Notes: generated by a model from the letters alone, not told the origin. Counted from the stretch's first letter, positions 34,355 through 43,817 are shown. The stretch: DNA of 48,517 nt from Chitinophaga pinensis (GCA_945861965.1 CAMAWM010000015.1:1-48517), one strand, 5' to 3'. Made by a program: numbers and translations.

Positions 34355-36181
34355 ATGAAAGGTTATATAAAATTTCTTCGTTTCACGCTTCCTTATAAAT
34401 CGCTTACTGTATTAAATATTTTATGCAATCTGCTGTCAACGATTTTTGGTTTGTTTTCTATTTCCATGCTTATGCCATTGCTTACTATTTTGTTTGATCA
34501 AAATGCATTTAGCAGTCCAATAACGCAAGCGCCAAATTCAAATGCTTCAAACGTATTTGAGTATTTAAAACAATTTTTAACTAACTACAAAAACATTCAC
34601 GGAGCTTCGTCAACATTGCTATTAATATGTATTGCGATAGTAGTTATGATTGTGCTAAAAAATATTTTTCGTTATTTGGCTTTGTATTTTATGATTCCAA
34701 TGCGCAATTACATCATGAGTGATTTGCGCGTTAGGGCATACAACAGAATATTAATTTTACCTCTCTCCTATTTTAGCGAAGAAAAAAAAGGCGATATACT
34801 TAGTCGCTTAACCAGCGATATGCATCAGGTAGAAGTAGCCATCATGAACTCTCTTGAAGCATTTACCAAAGAACCCATTGCAATACTTGTATTTGTAAGT
34901 TCGCTTATTTGGATTAGTCCAATGTTAACTTTAATTGTGTTTTTGACCTTGCCGATTAGCGCATTGTTTTTATCGTTGATAGGAAAAATATTAAAAAAAC
35001 AATCCATCAGAAGTCAGGTGAAATTTGGCGAATTGGTTTCAATGATTGAAGAAACATTGATGGGCATTCGTGTGATAAAAGCATTTAATGCGCAAGACTT
35101 TTTTTTACGAAATTTTAAAACCGAAAATGCCGTTTATACCAAATTAAATATTGCCGCTAACCGCACCAGCGATGGATCTTCTCCAATTAGCGAAACCATT
35201 AGTGTTAGTGTTTTTGCGCTAATATTATTAATTGGAGGCAACATGGTTTTGTCGAATGACAATAGTTTATCGCCCGAAGTTTTTATAACATATCTTGGAG
35301 TTTTCTCGCAAATTATTTCGCCTGCAAAAATGTTTTCTACTGCATTTAATTATATGAATAAGGGACTTGCTTCATTAGAAAGAATTGATGAAATTATTAC
35401 TAGCGAAGAAATCATTATCGAAAAACCTGCAGCAGTTTCATTAACTAAATTTTCAAAAAATATTGAGTTTAAAAATGTGAGTTTTAAATATGCCGATGAG
35501 TATGTTTTACAAAACATAAATTTAAATATCGAAAAAGGCAAAACCATTGCGCTGGTTGGTCCTTCAGGTGGAGGAAAATCAACATTAACAGATCTTGTTC
35601 CACGATTTTACGACCCTACAGAAGGTTCAATTTTGATTGATGGTATTGACATTCGCGAATATAAAATTTTAGACCTTCGTGCAATTATGGGAATTGTAAC
35701 TCAAGAATCTATTTTATTTAACGAAAGTATTTACAACAACATTGCATTTGGCAAAACTGGAGTTTCGAATGAACAAATAGAAAATGCTGCAAAGACAGCC
35801 AATGCTCACGAATTTATTATTGAAACCGAAAACAATTACCAAACCAATATTGGTGATCGTGGAAACAAACTTAGTGGTGGACAGAAACAAAGATTGAGCA
35901 TTGCACGAGCGGTAAATATAAATCCCGATATTTTGATTTTGGACGAAGCCACCTCGTCATTAGATACACAAAGCGAGCGATTGGTGCAAGAAGCTTTGGC
36001 AAATGTGATGAAAAACCGAACTACAATTGTTGTAGCTCATAGACTAAGCACTGTAAAAAATGCGGACATAATTGTGGTTTTAGAAAAAGGAAAAATTGTG
36101 CAACAAGGAACACACAATGAATTAATAAATACAGATGGTTTGTATAGAAAACTTACCGATATGCAACAGTTAGTTGACTAA
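34355..36181 (+). CDS. MsbA-like ABC exporter (fused membrane and ATPase domains)
   Basis: A 608-residue half-transporter. The N-terminal type IV membrane domain has six hydrophobic helices (about 20-330). The nucleotide-binding domain has Walker A GPSGGGKST (402-410), a Q loop, signature LSGGQ (506-510) and Walker B ILILDEA with Asp530-Glu531, followed by a D loop and the switch His in VVAHRLS. It is most like lipid A/glycolipid flippases of the MsbA group, although many multidrug exporters share this plan. A box CATATTTG (34330-34337), one mismatch from TAnnTTTG, lies 17 bases before the ATG. The upstream glycosyltransferase fits a lipid or glycan role. Confidence 0.88.
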   Translation: MKGYIKFLRFTLPYKSLTVLNILCNLLSTIFGLFSISMLMPLLTILFDQNAFSSPITQAPNSNASNVFEYLKQFLTNYKNIHGASSTLLLICIAIVVMIVLKNIFRYLALYFMIPMRNYIMSDLRVRAYNRILILPLSYFSEEKKGDILSRLTSDMHQVEVAIMNSLEAFTKEPIAILVFVSSLIWISPMLTLIVFLTLPISALFLSLIGKILKKQSIRSQVKFGELVSMIEETLMGIRVIKAFNAQDFFLRNFKTENAVYTKLNIAANRTSDGSSPISETISVSVFALILLIGGNMVLSNDNSLSPEVFITYLGVFSQIISPAKMFSTAFNYMNKGLASLERIDEIITSEEIIIEKPAAVSLTKFSKNIEFKNVSFKYADEYVLQNINLNIEKGKTIALVGPSGGGKSTLTDLVPRFYDPTEGSILIDGIDIREYKILDLRAIMGIVTQESILFNESIYNNIAFGKTGVSNEQIENAAKTANAHEFIIETENNYQTNIGDRGNKLSGGQKQRLSIARAVNINPDILILDEATSSLDTQSERLVQEALANVMKNRTTIVVAHRLSTVKNADIIVVLEKGKIVQQGTHNELINTDGLYRKLTDMQQLVD

Positions 36182-36198
36182 TGAAATTTTTTATTTCA
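36182..36198. terminator. Weak AT-rich hairpin between convergent genes
   Basis: TGAAAT (36182-36187) and ATTTCA (36193-36198) form a 6 bp stem with a 5-base loop, between the ABC exporter stop and the end of the convergent MazG-like gene. On the plus strand it is followed by a long T-rich run. The stem lacks G-C pairs apart from one, so it is a weak candidate. Confidence 0.3.
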
Positions 36199-36523
36199 AC
36201 TTTTTATTTTTTTTATGTCTGTCTTTATCTCGCAAAGTTTTCTTCTTGATATTTTTTTCGAACGCATCGGTTAAATCAACTCCGGTTTGATTGGCAAGAC
36301 AAATTAAAATCCATAAAACATCAGCCATTTCATCGGCTATTTTTTTTTCTTCTTCTTTGTTTTTAAAACTTTGATCGCCATATTTTCTTGCCATTAATCT
36401 TGCCAATTCTCCTACTTCTTCCATCAAGATTGCAGTATTTGTCAACTCGCTAAAATAGTTCACGCCAATTGTTTTTATCCAGTTATCAACTTGCTTTTGC
36501 GCATCTTTTAAGGTCATTGTCAT
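36191..36523 (-). CDS. MazG-like nucleotide pyrophosphohydrolase
   Basis: A 110-residue all-alpha NTP pyrophosphatase of the MazG/dUTPase-C type, which clears non-canonical or surplus nucleoside triphosphates. The metal-binding motif EExxE is seen as MEEVGELARL, and the second part as KIADEMADVLWILICLAN (ExxD). The C-terminus is strongly basic (KKKTLRDKDRHKKNKK). The usual single-domain length fits. It starts with ATG, and a second ATG two codons later is an equal possibility. It is convergent with the ABC exporter and divergent from the MFS gene. Confidence 0.88.
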   Translation of the reverse strand: MTMTLKDAQKQVDNWIKTIGVNYFSELTNTAILMEEVGELARLMARKYGDQSFKNKEEEKKIADEMADVLWILICLANQTGVDLTDAFEKNIKKKTLRDKDRHKKNKKLK

Positions 36524-36618
36524 TAGTTTAATTTTTATGCAAGTAAAACAATGTGGTTAAATTTTATTGTTTGGTTTGTAGCTTTTATTTTATTTCACTC
36601 AAAAATTATAGTAAAAAA

Positions 36619-38046
36619 ATGCAACAACAATATAAAAATTCACATCTTTATTCTCTTATCATCGTATTTTTCTTTTGGGGTTTTGTTGCAGCAAGCAACG
36701 ACATTTTAATCCCTGTTTTTAAAGAGGCATTGCAGCTTGAGCAATGGCAATCGCAAATGGTTTCGTTTGCATTTTATGTTGCTTATACAGTTGGTTCACT
36801 TATTTATTTTTTTGTATCAAAAATTAGCAAAGGCGATATCTTAAATCGAATTGGATATAAAAACGGAATTGCCCTTGGATTGTTAATTTCTGCATTGGGC
36901 ACATTGTTGTTTTATCCAGCCGCGCAATCAAATTCATTTATTTTAATGATAAGCGGTTTGTTTATTGTTGGATTGGGATTTTCGCTTCAACAAATTGCTG
37001 CAAATCCATTGGCAATTGCAATGGGAAAACCAGAAAGCGCATCGCAAAGATTGAGCCTTGCTGGTGGAGTAAACAATATTGGAACCACCATCGGACCTAT
37101 TTTGGTAAGTCTTGCAATATTTGGTGCTGTTAGTTCCGACATAAAATCTGTTGCGAATATCGAAAGTGTAAAAATACCTTATTTGATTTTGGGAGCAGCA
37201 TTTGTTTTGGTTGCTTTGTTTTTTAAATTTTCTTCATTGCCCGATAAAATTGAAACCGAACAAGAAGAAAATATTTCTGCAACAAGCAAAAGCAAAAACT
37301 TGCTTACTAATTCTCGCTTGGTTTTAGGCATGGTAGCAATATTTGTTTATGTAGGCGTTGAAGTTTCTACTGCAAGCAATCTTCCTGAATTTATGCGCCA
37401 ACATTTGCAAACATCAACCGACAAGATTGCGCCTTATGTTTCGCTTTTTTGGGCAAGTTTGATGATAGGCAGATGGACATCATCTGTAGGTGCAATGGAA
37501 TTAAAAAAAGGAACGAAAAATATTCTACGATTTATAATGCCCTATTTAGCTTTCGCATTTTTTCTCTTGGTAAATAAACTTGCAAATCACGACATCACTC
37601 CATTTTATGTTTATGCATTTGTAATTGTTGCATTAATTGTTGGCGATATTTTAAGCAAAGGAATGCCAGCAAGACAGCTTTTGATATTTTCTATTTTGGG
37701 AATTGTTGCATTAATGGTGGGCATGTTATCTGACGGAATGCTTAGTGTTTATGCATTTATAAGCGTTGGATTATTTTGCAGCACATTGTGGCCATGTATT
37801 TTTACTTTGGCAATTCGTGGATTAGGAAAATCAACCAACGAAGGATCAGGGCTTTTAATTATGATGATAATGGGTGGCGGATTTGTTAGTTTGCTCCAAG
37901 GATATCTTGCCAAAGATGAGTTGCTTGGAATTCAATGGAGTTACCTTGTTGGTGTAGCTTGTTTTGCATACATGGCTTTTTATGCATTGAAAGTTGGCGA
38001 TACAAAAAAGACTGCAGATGGTGTTTTGGATAAAGAAAAGGAATAA
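36619..38046 (+). CDS. Sugar MFS transporter, FucP-like
   Basis: A 475-residue major facilitator with about 12 transmembrane helices, of the fucose/glucose-galactose permease type. The first helix, FFFWGFVAASNDILIPVFKEAL, carries the acidic residue and N of the FucP-type proton site. The ATG at 36619 was chosen because the longer frame from 36553 adds a non-conserved stretch. The gene ends 2 bases before arsC and is therefore probably cotranscribed with arsC and the aquaporin gene. This does not make it an arsenic transporter: it does not resemble ArsJ, which travels with a GAPDH gene. Confidence 0.85.
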   Translation: MQQQYKNSHLYSLIIVFFFWGFVAASNDILIPVFKEALQLEQWQSQMVSFAFYVAYTVGSLIYFFVSKISKGDILNRIGYKNGIALGLLISALGTLLFYPAAQSNSFILMISGLFIVGLGFSLQQIAANPLAIAMGKPESASQRLSLAGGVNNIGTTIGPILVSLAIFGAVSSDIKSVANIESVKIPYLILGAAFVLVALFFKFSSLPDKIETEQEENISATSKSKNLLTNSRLVLGMVAIFVYVGVEVSTASNLPEFMRQHLQTSTDKIAPYVSLFWASLMIGRWTSSVGAMELKKGTKNILRFIMPYLAFAFFLLVNKLANHDITPFYVYAFVIVALIVGDILSKGMPARQLLIFSILGIVALMVGMLSDGMLSVYAFISVGLFCSTLWPCIFTLAIRGLGKSTNEGSGLLIMMIMGGGFVSLLQGYLAKDELLGIQWSYLVGVACFAYMAFYALKVGDTKKTADGVLDKEKE

Positions 38047-38048
38047 GT

Positions 38049-38465
38049 ATGCGCAAAAAAATTTTAGTTTTATGCACCGGCAATAGTTGTCGAAGCCAAA
38101 TTGCAGAAGCTTACATCCGATATTTTTCTAAAAACAAAGCAGAAGTTTTTAGTGCCGGCATTGAAATCCATGGTGTAAATCCTCGGGCCATTGCTAGTAT
38201 GAAAGAAGACGACATTGACATTTCAAATCACAGCTCAAATGCAATTGACGAATACAGAAATACTGCGTTTGATTTCATAATTACTGTTTGCGATAATGCA
38301 AACGAACGCTGTCCATACTTTCCTTCGACAGCAAAGAAATTTCATCACAATTTTCCTGATCCCGCAAAAGCAATTGGAACAGAATTAGAAATCACGAATG
38401 AATTTAGAACGGTGAGAGAAATGATAAAAGTGTATTGCAAAAATTTTGTTGAAGAAAGTTTATGA
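38049..38465 (+). CDS. arsC: Thioredoxin-type arsenate reductase / LMW phosphatase fold
   Basis: A 138-residue protein. The P-loop VLCTGNSCRSQIAEA gives Cys9 and Arg15 (CX5R). Two further cysteines, Cys81 (VCDNANERC) and Cys88, match the redox cysteine pair of the S. aureus pI258 ArsC type, in which arsenate is reduced through a three-cysteine relay to thioredoxin. That triad distinguishes arsenate reductase from plain LMW tyrosine phosphatases. The gene sits between an MFS gene (2 bases) and an aquaporin gene (ATGA overlap). An ArsR repressor is not seen nearby. Confidence 0.87.
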   Translation: MRKKILVLCTGNSCRSQIAEAYIRYFSKNKAEVFSAGIEIHGVNPRAIASMKEDDIDISNHSSNAIDEYRNTAFDFIITVCDNANERCPYFPSTAKKFHHNFPDPAKAIGTELEITNEFRTVREMIKVYCKNFVEESL

Positions 38466-39097
38466 AAAAATATTTGGCGGAATTTACTGGCACGTTTGCA
38501 TTGGTTTTTTTCGGGACAGGTTCAATAATTATTAATGATCAAACAGGTTTTTTTGGCAACACAGGAATTGCCTTTACTTTTGGTTTAATCGTAATGGCTA
38601 TGATTTATTCGTTCAGAAATATTTCGGGTGCACATTTTAATCCTGCGGTTACAATTGGATTTTCATTAGCAAAACTTTTTACCCCAAAAGAAATTTTGCC
38701 ATACATTTTATTTCAGATTTTAGGGGCGTTTGTAGCATCTTTTTTACTAAAGCTTTTGTTCCCTGCAAATCTAAATTTGGGCTCAACCATTCCGGCAGGT
38801 TCACAAATCCAATCTTTTATTCTTGAAATTGTACTTACGTTAATTTTAATGCTTGTTATACTTGTTACTTCGCAAGGGATATGGACAATAAAACAATTTG
38901 CAGGCATATTAATAGGTTTAACCATTTTGCTCGAATCCATGTTTGCCGGACCCATTTGTGGGGCAAGTATGAATCCTGCCAGAAGTTTAGCGCCTGCAAT
39001 TGTTTCAGGAAATATCCAAAGCCTCTGGATTTATTTAGTTGCTCCACCTTTGGGAGCAAGCCTTGCCGTTTCTCTTTGGAAATTATTGAAGGACTGA
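38462..39097 (+). CDS. MIP-family aquaporin, AqpS-like
   Basis: A six-helix channel of 211 residues with both NPA boxes: HFNPAVTIG (Asn60-Ala62) and SMNPARSLAP (Asn171-Ala173). The segment LTILLESMFAGPICGASMNPAR is of the type found in arsenic-linked aquaporins. Its ATG overlaps the arsC TGA by 4 bases, so translation is coupled. In S. meliloti, AqpS channels arsenite out of the cell after reduction by ArsC, and a similar path is a reasonable inference here. Water or glycerol conduction cannot be excluded. Confidence 0.88.
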   Translation: MKKYLAEFTGTFALVFFGTGSIIINDQTGFFGNTGIAFTFGLIVMAMIYSFRNISGAHFNPAVTIGFSLAKLFTPKEILPYILFQILGAFVASFLLKLLFPANLNLGSTIPAGSQIQSFILEIVLTLILMLVILVTSQGIWTIKQFAGILIGLTILLESMFAGPICGASMNPARSLAPAIVSGNIQSLWIYLVAPPLGASLAVSLWKLLKD

Positions 39098-39163
39098 CAA
39101 TTCCACCCAGATTTAACAGTTTAAAGTCATTTTTAACTGCTTAGTCTGTTTACTTATTTTTCC

Positions 39164-39171
39164 TACCTTCG
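39164..39171 (+). promoter_or_regulatory. Candidate -7 box for typA
   Basis: TACCTTCG is TAnnTTTG with one T-to-C change, 26 bases before the typA ATG. It is the third example of the TAnnTTCG variant in the window. No clear upstream TTTG. Confidence 0.4.
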
Positions 39172-39197
39172 CACCCTTATTTTTTTATATAAAATTT

Positions 39198-41006
39198 ATG
39201 CAAAAGATTCGCAACATAGCCATCATTGCCCACGTTGATCATGGAAAAACAACATTGGTAGATAAGATTTTACATCAAACCAAATTGTTTCGCGACAACC
39301 AACAAACAGGCGAATTGATATTAGACAACAACGATTTAGAACGAGAACGCGGTATAACCATTTTAGCAAAAAATGTATCGGTTAGATACAAAGACACTAA
39401 AATAAATATAATAGATACGCCTGGTCACGCAGATTTTGGTGGCGAAGTTGAGCGTGTTTTAAATATGGCTGACGGAGTTTTGTTACTAGTTGATGCTTTT
39501 GAAGGCCCCATGCCACAAACCCGTTTTGTTTTACACAAAGCACTTTCGCTTGGCAAAAAACCAATAGTCGTTATCAATAAAGTAGATAAACCAAATTGTC
39601 GTCCGGATGAAGTGCACGATGCTGTTTTTGAATTGTTTTTTAATTTAGACGCAACCGAAGAACAGTTGAACTTTCACACCATTTATGGTAGTTCAAAACA
39701 AGGATGGATGAGCCGTGACTGGAAAAACCCAACAAGTGATTTCACTGAATTATTAGATGATATTTTAACTCAAATTCCTGAGCCTCATGTTGAGAAAGGA
39801 AATCTGCAAATGCAAATTACTTCGCTTGATTATTCATCTTACACAGGCAGAATTGCAATTGGAAGAATTTTACGCGGAAATATTAAAGTAAATCAACCTG
39901 TAAGTTTAGTAAAACGCGATGGAAGTATTCAGAAATCGCGTGTTAAAGAACTTTATACTTTTGAAGGACTAGGAAAAATGAAGGTTGAAGAGGCATTTGC
40001 TGGTGATATTTGCGCCATTTTTGGAATCGAGAATTTTGAAATTGGCGATACTGTTGCCGATTTTGAAAGCCCTGAAGGATTAAAACCCATTTCGATTGAT
40101 GAGCCAACCATGAGCATGTTGTTTACTATTAACAACTCTCCTTTTTTTGGCAAGGAAGGAAAATTTGTAACCAGCCGACATGTTCGCGAAAGATTGGAAA
40201 AAGAAATAGAAAAAAATCTTGCCATGAAACTTGAAAACACCGCTTCTCAAGATTCTATATTGGTTTACGGACGTGGAATTCTCCATCTATCTATTTTAAT
40301 TGAAACGATGAGACGCGAAGGATACGAGTTTCAAGTTGGACAACCACGAGTAATTATTAAAGAAATTAATGGGCAAAAATGTGAACCTATCGAAAATTTA
40401 ACGGTTGATGTTCCTGAAGAAAGTGCCGGAAAAGTTATTGAACTTGTTAGCCAACGCAGAGGTGAAATGTTGGTTATGGAACCCAAAGGCGATTTGCAAC
40501 ATTTGGCATTTTCAATTCCTGCTCGTGGAATTATTGGTTTAAGAAATAATGTATTAACAGCAACTGCAGGCGAAGCCATCATGGCTCACCGATTTGTTGG
40601 ATACGAACCTTGGAAAGGGCATATTTCTCATCGCTCGGCAGGAGTATTAATTAGTGGCGACAAAGGAGCAGTGACTGGTTATTCGTTGGATAAATTGCAA
40701 GACAGAGGAAGATTTTTTGTTGAACCAGGTGATGAAATTTATGAAGGAATGGTAATTGGCGAAAATATTCGTCAAGATGATTTAGTGGTAAATGCTATCA
40801 GACCAAAACAACTTACAAACATGCGCGCTTCGGGTACTGATGATAAAACCCGTATTGCTCCAAAAATTAATTTTTCGCTTGAAGAATGTATGGAATATAT
40901 TCAGGAGGATGAATACGTAGAGATTACACCAAAAAATTTACGACTTCGAAAAATAATGTTGAACGAGAACGATAGAAAAAGAATGAAAAACGCAAGCGCG
41001 AGCTAA
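39198..41006 (+). CDS. typA: Translational GTPase TypA/BipA
   Basis: A ribosome-binding GTPase of the EF-G/LepA group involved in ribosome assembly and stress adaptation. GTPase motifs are AHVDHGKT (G1, 11-18), RERGITI (G2), DTPGHADFGGEV (G3) and NKVDKP (G4). EF-G-like domains 2, 3 and 5 follow, and then the TypA-specific C-terminal domain (GIIGLRN, GTDDKTRIAPKINFSLEECMEYI, LRKIML). The length of 602 residues is standard. It follows the aquaporin gene by 100 bases and has its own candidate promoter. Confidence 0.96.
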   Translation: MQKIRNIAIIAHVDHGKTTLVDKILHQTKLFRDNQQTGELILDNNDLERERGITILAKNVSVRYKDTKINIIDTPGHADFGGEVERVLNMADGVLLLVDAFEGPMPQTRFVLHKALSLGKKPIVVINKVDKPNCRPDEVHDAVFELFFNLDATEEQLNFHTIYGSSKQGWMSRDWKNPTSDFTELLDDILTQIPEPHVEKGNLQMQITSLDYSSYTGRIAIGRILRGNIKVNQPVSLVKRDGSIQKSRVKELYTFEGLGKMKVEEAFAGDICAIFGIENFEIGDTVADFESPEGLKPISIDEPTMSMLFTINNSPFFGKEGKFVTSRHVRERLEKEIEKNLAMKLENTASQDSILVYGRGILHLSILIETMRREGYEFQVGQPRVIIKEINGQKCEPIENLTVDVPEESAGKVIELVSQRRGEMLVMEPKGDLQHLAFSIPARGIIGLRNNVLTATAGEAIMAHRFVGYEPWKGHISHRSAGVLISGDKGAVTGYSLDKLQDRGRFFVEPGDEIYEGMVIGENIRQDDLVVNAIRPKQLTNMRASGTDDKTRIAPKINFSLEECMEYIQEDEYVEITPKNLRLRKIMLNENDRKRMKNASAS

Positions 41007-41017
41007 TTCAATTAAGT

Positions 41018-43033
41018 TTATTTTATTGGTAAGGTAAAATTAAAACAGCTGCCTTTTTCTTCTTCACTTTCAGCCCAAATTTCACCTCCGTTTTTTTCTA
41101 TAAAATCTTTGCAAAGCAATAAGCCTAGCCCAGTACCTTTTTCGTTTGCCGTACCTTTGCTCGAGCTGTCTGCATGTTGTGTAAACATAATTTTTAATTT
41201 GTCTTTGCTAATTCCAATTCCATTGTCAATTACAGATACTTTCAAATAATTATTCTCTATTTCAGTACTGATACTAACCTCTCCGCCCGATTTTGTAAAT
41301 TTAATGGCATTAGAAATTAAGTTTCTTAAAACCAAATTAACCATATTTAAATCTGCATAAGCAAGCTCGTTTTCATCGGTTAAATTTAAAAGTGAAATGT
41401 TTTTCTGATTTGATGAAGAGTTCAGTATTTTGATATTTTGATCTACTAATTTATGGATTTTTATATGTTCAACTTTTAATGGAATTCCTTTGATTTGTGC
41501 AGATGCCCAAACCAATAAATTTTCTAACAAATCAATATTGTTTTGTACAGACATTGCTATCTCATTTGTTAAATCAGAATTGTTTTTTGCAACGTAATTT
41601 TTATTGCTAACCAAATCAAAATAAAGTTTCATCGTGGTCAGGTTGTTCCTTAAATCATGGCTTATGATTGAAAAAAATCTGTCTTTAACGTTGTTTAATC
41701 TTGTAAGTTCTTGCTTTTGTTGTTCAAGCAGTTTGTACTGCAGCGAAAGGTCTTTGCTTATCTGTTTATTTTTGTTGAAGTAATAATAAAACACTGCAAA
41801 CAATATCAACATCAAAACCGAAAGCGCAATTAAAAAGTTGCGGATTTGTATCTCGCGACCAAGCTCAATGTTTTTCAATTCGCTGTCTTTATTTAGCAAT
41901 GCAATTCGATTTTTTTGCTGTTCCGATTCATAAATCAATTGCAAATTACTCATCTGTTTTAGTATCGAATCGTTAAACATCGAGTCTTGAATTTGAGTAC
42001 TGAGATTATGAAAAGCCAGTGATTTATTTTTTTTATTTGTTACGTTATACAATTGCCTCAAACCTTCGTACGCTTCGTCCAATTCTATTCTTTGGCCAAT
42101 TTCTTTTGATATGTTTATAGCCTTTAAATAGTTTTTTTCTGCCTCTTCGTATTCGCCTAAATTCAATTGCGTTTTTGCAATTCCATTTAAATTTAAAACT
42201 ATCAACGGTTTTGCATTTGCATTGTTCGCAATTGTTAATGAGAGCTTGAAAAACTCTTTTGCTTGATGAAAATTGTTTTTCTCTGAATTAAGTTTTCCAA
42301 TTTTTTGAAGTGTAATTGCTTCGCCAGCTTTGTTTCCAATTTCACGATAAATTTTCAGTGCTTTATCAAAATATTTTTCTGCCTCAGCATGCTTTTTTTT
42401 GTTTAAAAAAATATTTCCGACATTCTCATAACTACTCAACAAACGAAATTTATCCTTGTTGTTTTCAAATATCGAAAGTGCTTTTAAATTGTATTCAATT
42501 GAACTCGAAAAATTATTTTGCCTTTCGTAAATTCCGGCAAGCGCCAAGTACGTATTCAATTTTCCATTACTATTTTTTTGCAATGTGTAAATTTGTAAAG
42601 CATCCAAATAGTTTTTGACTGCAGCAGGCAAACCTCCATTTGCAAACGAAATGTTTCCAATTGCATAAAGCACATCTGCTTTTTCAATCGATTTTTCTTC
42701 CGTATTTTTTAATGCTTTTGTATACGCATCTTTTGCCAACTGAAAATTTCCGATGACATAATAAATCGAACCTAAATTTTTATTGGTCGAGAAAATTATA
42801 CTTCGATCGTTTATTTTATCAGCTACTTCAGCAGCTTGTTTGTAATATTCTATTGCCTGCGAAGTATTGTTTTTTTTGTACGCAATTTGCGCTTCTTGTT
42901 GTAGCAAATTTGCTTTCCCTTTGTCTGTTTGACTTTGCAATGCATTTTGCAAACTGTCATTTTTTTGACCCATTGCAAAAATATTTGCAAACAACAAAAA
43001 GAAAATAATTTTTGATTTTAAAGTGTGCAACAC
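41018..43033 (-). CDS. TPR-containing sensor histidine kinase
   Basis: A 671-residue kinase with a signal peptide (1-22). A TPR solenoid (about 35-335, with paired helices such as LGSIYYVIGNFQLAKDAY) lies outside the cytoplasm. A coiled-coil linker, a transmembrane helix (about 400-420) and a HisKA domain follow, with RFFSIISHDLRNNL (His459). The HATPase has NAIKFTKSGG, DNGIGI and GTGLGLLLCKDFI. The start is GTG at 43033, directly after the regulator's TAA, with TTG as the next codon. The signal peptide requires this start. It is paired with the response regulator and belongs to the Bacteroidota-type TPR kinases, which may sense an envelope protein. Confidence 0.9.
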   Translation of the reverse strand: MLHTLKSKIIFFLLFANIFAMGQKNDSLQNALQSQTDKGKANLLQQEAQIAYKKNNTSQAIEYYKQAAEVADKINDRSIIFSTNKNLGSIYYVIGNFQLAKDAYTKALKNTEEKSIEKADVLYAIGNISFANGGLPAAVKNYLDALQIYTLQKNSNGKLNTYLALAGIYERQNNFSSSIEYNLKALSIFENNKDKFRLLSSYENVGNIFLNKKKHAEAEKYFDKALKIYREIGNKAGEAITLQKIGKLNSEKNNFHQAKEFFKLSLTIANNANAKPLIVLNLNGIAKTQLNLGEYEEAEKNYLKAINISKEIGQRIELDEAYEGLRQLYNVTNKKNKSLAFHNLSTQIQDSMFNDSILKQMSNLQLIYESEQQKNRIALLNKDSELKNIELGREIQIRNFLIALSVLMLILFAVFYYYFNKNKQISKDLSLQYKLLEQQKQELTRLNNVKDRFFSIISHDLRNNLTTMKLYFDLVSNKNYVAKNNSDLTNEIAMSVQNNIDLLENLLVWASAQIKGIPLKVEHIKIHKLVDQNIKILNSSSNQKNISLLNLTDENELAYADLNMVNLVLRNLISNAIKFTKSGGEVSISTEIENNYLKVSVIDNGIGISKDKLKIMFTQHADSSSKGTANEKGTGLGLLLCKDFIEKNGGEIWAESEEEKGSCFNFTLPIK

Positions 43034-43756
43034 TTAATTGCTTTTTAAATTGTCGACTAATTTAAACCCGCTTCCATGAATGTTTTTAAGTTCTAACGAA
43101 GGGTCGGGTTTTAATAGCTTACGAATCTTGTTTATGTAAACATCCAAGTTGCGAGCTGTGTAAAAATCATCGCGACCCCAAATATGCATTAATAAATTGC
43201 TTCGCGGAATAAGTTGATTTTTGTTTTTGATAAATATATTAAGAATTTCTCGTTCTGTATTGCTAATTTTTTTATCCTTACCATCAGGAAAAAGTATGGT
43301 GTTATTGGTAAAATCACAATTGATTTTACCAATAGTCAATGATTCAATAGGCGCAGAAAGTGTAGTATCGGGTTTTGTCTGGCTTCGTTTTAAAATTGCT
43401 TTAATTCTTGCTATTAATTCTTTTGTGCTAAACGGTTTTGTGATGTATTCATCACCGCCAATTTCAAAACCCATTAATTTGTCTTCTTCACCAGAATTTG
43501 CAGTTAAAAAAATGATGGGAATGTGTTGGTTTTTTTCTCTAATTTTTATGCCCATTTCAAAGCCATTCATTTTTGGCATATTCACATCCAATATACACAA
43601 GTCAAATCTTTCGTGTTGAAATGAATACCAACCTTCTTCGCCATCTTTACATAGTTTTACGTTAAAATCTGCAAATCTCAGATTTTCTTTAATTAAAAAA
43701 CCGAGACTACTTTCGTCCTCGGCTAAAAGAATATGAGTTTGTAATTTTTTTGTCAT
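43034..43756 (-). CDS. OmpR-family response regulator
   Basis: The 240-residue partner of the TPR kinase. The receiver domain has the acidic AEDES, Asp57 in CILDVNMPKMNGFEM, the conserved Lys in YITKPFS, and GGDEY. The winged helix (about 140-235) has ISNTEREILNIFIKNKNQ and the recognition helix ARNLDVYINKIRKLL, ending in HGSGFKLVDNL. The next gene starts at the base after its stop, so translation is probably coupled. A perfect -7 box lies at 43810-43817. Confidence 0.92.
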   Translation of the reverse strand: MTKKLQTHILLAEDESSLGFLIKENLRFADFNVKLCKDGEEGWYSFQHERFDLCILDVNMPKMNGFEMGIKIREKNQHIPIIFLTANSGEEDKLMGFEIGGDEYITKPFSTKELIARIKAILKRSQTKPDTTLSAPIESLTIGKINCDFTNNTILFPDGKDKKISNTEREILNIFIKNKNQLIPRSNLLMHIWGRDDFYTARNLDVYINKIRKLLKPDPSLELKNIHGSGFKLVDNLKSN

Positions 43757-43809
43757 ACTACTTTGATTTTATGAACAATATTAAACAAACAAATTGAATG
43801 TGTGTTTAG

Positions 43810-43817
43810 CAAAATTA
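43810..43817 (-). promoter_or_regulatory. -7 box for the TPR kinase operon
   Basis: The minus strand has TAATTTTG, a perfect TAnnTTTG, 53 bases before the response regulator ATG. It lies in the 133-base space after the AAA+ gene. No TTTG partner at standard distance. Confidence 0.45.

Noticed and set aside
36619-38046. The MFS gene as ArsJ, an organoarsenical exporter
   Set aside because: It looks like a FucP-type sugar permease, and the GAPDH gene that accompanies arsJ is absent.
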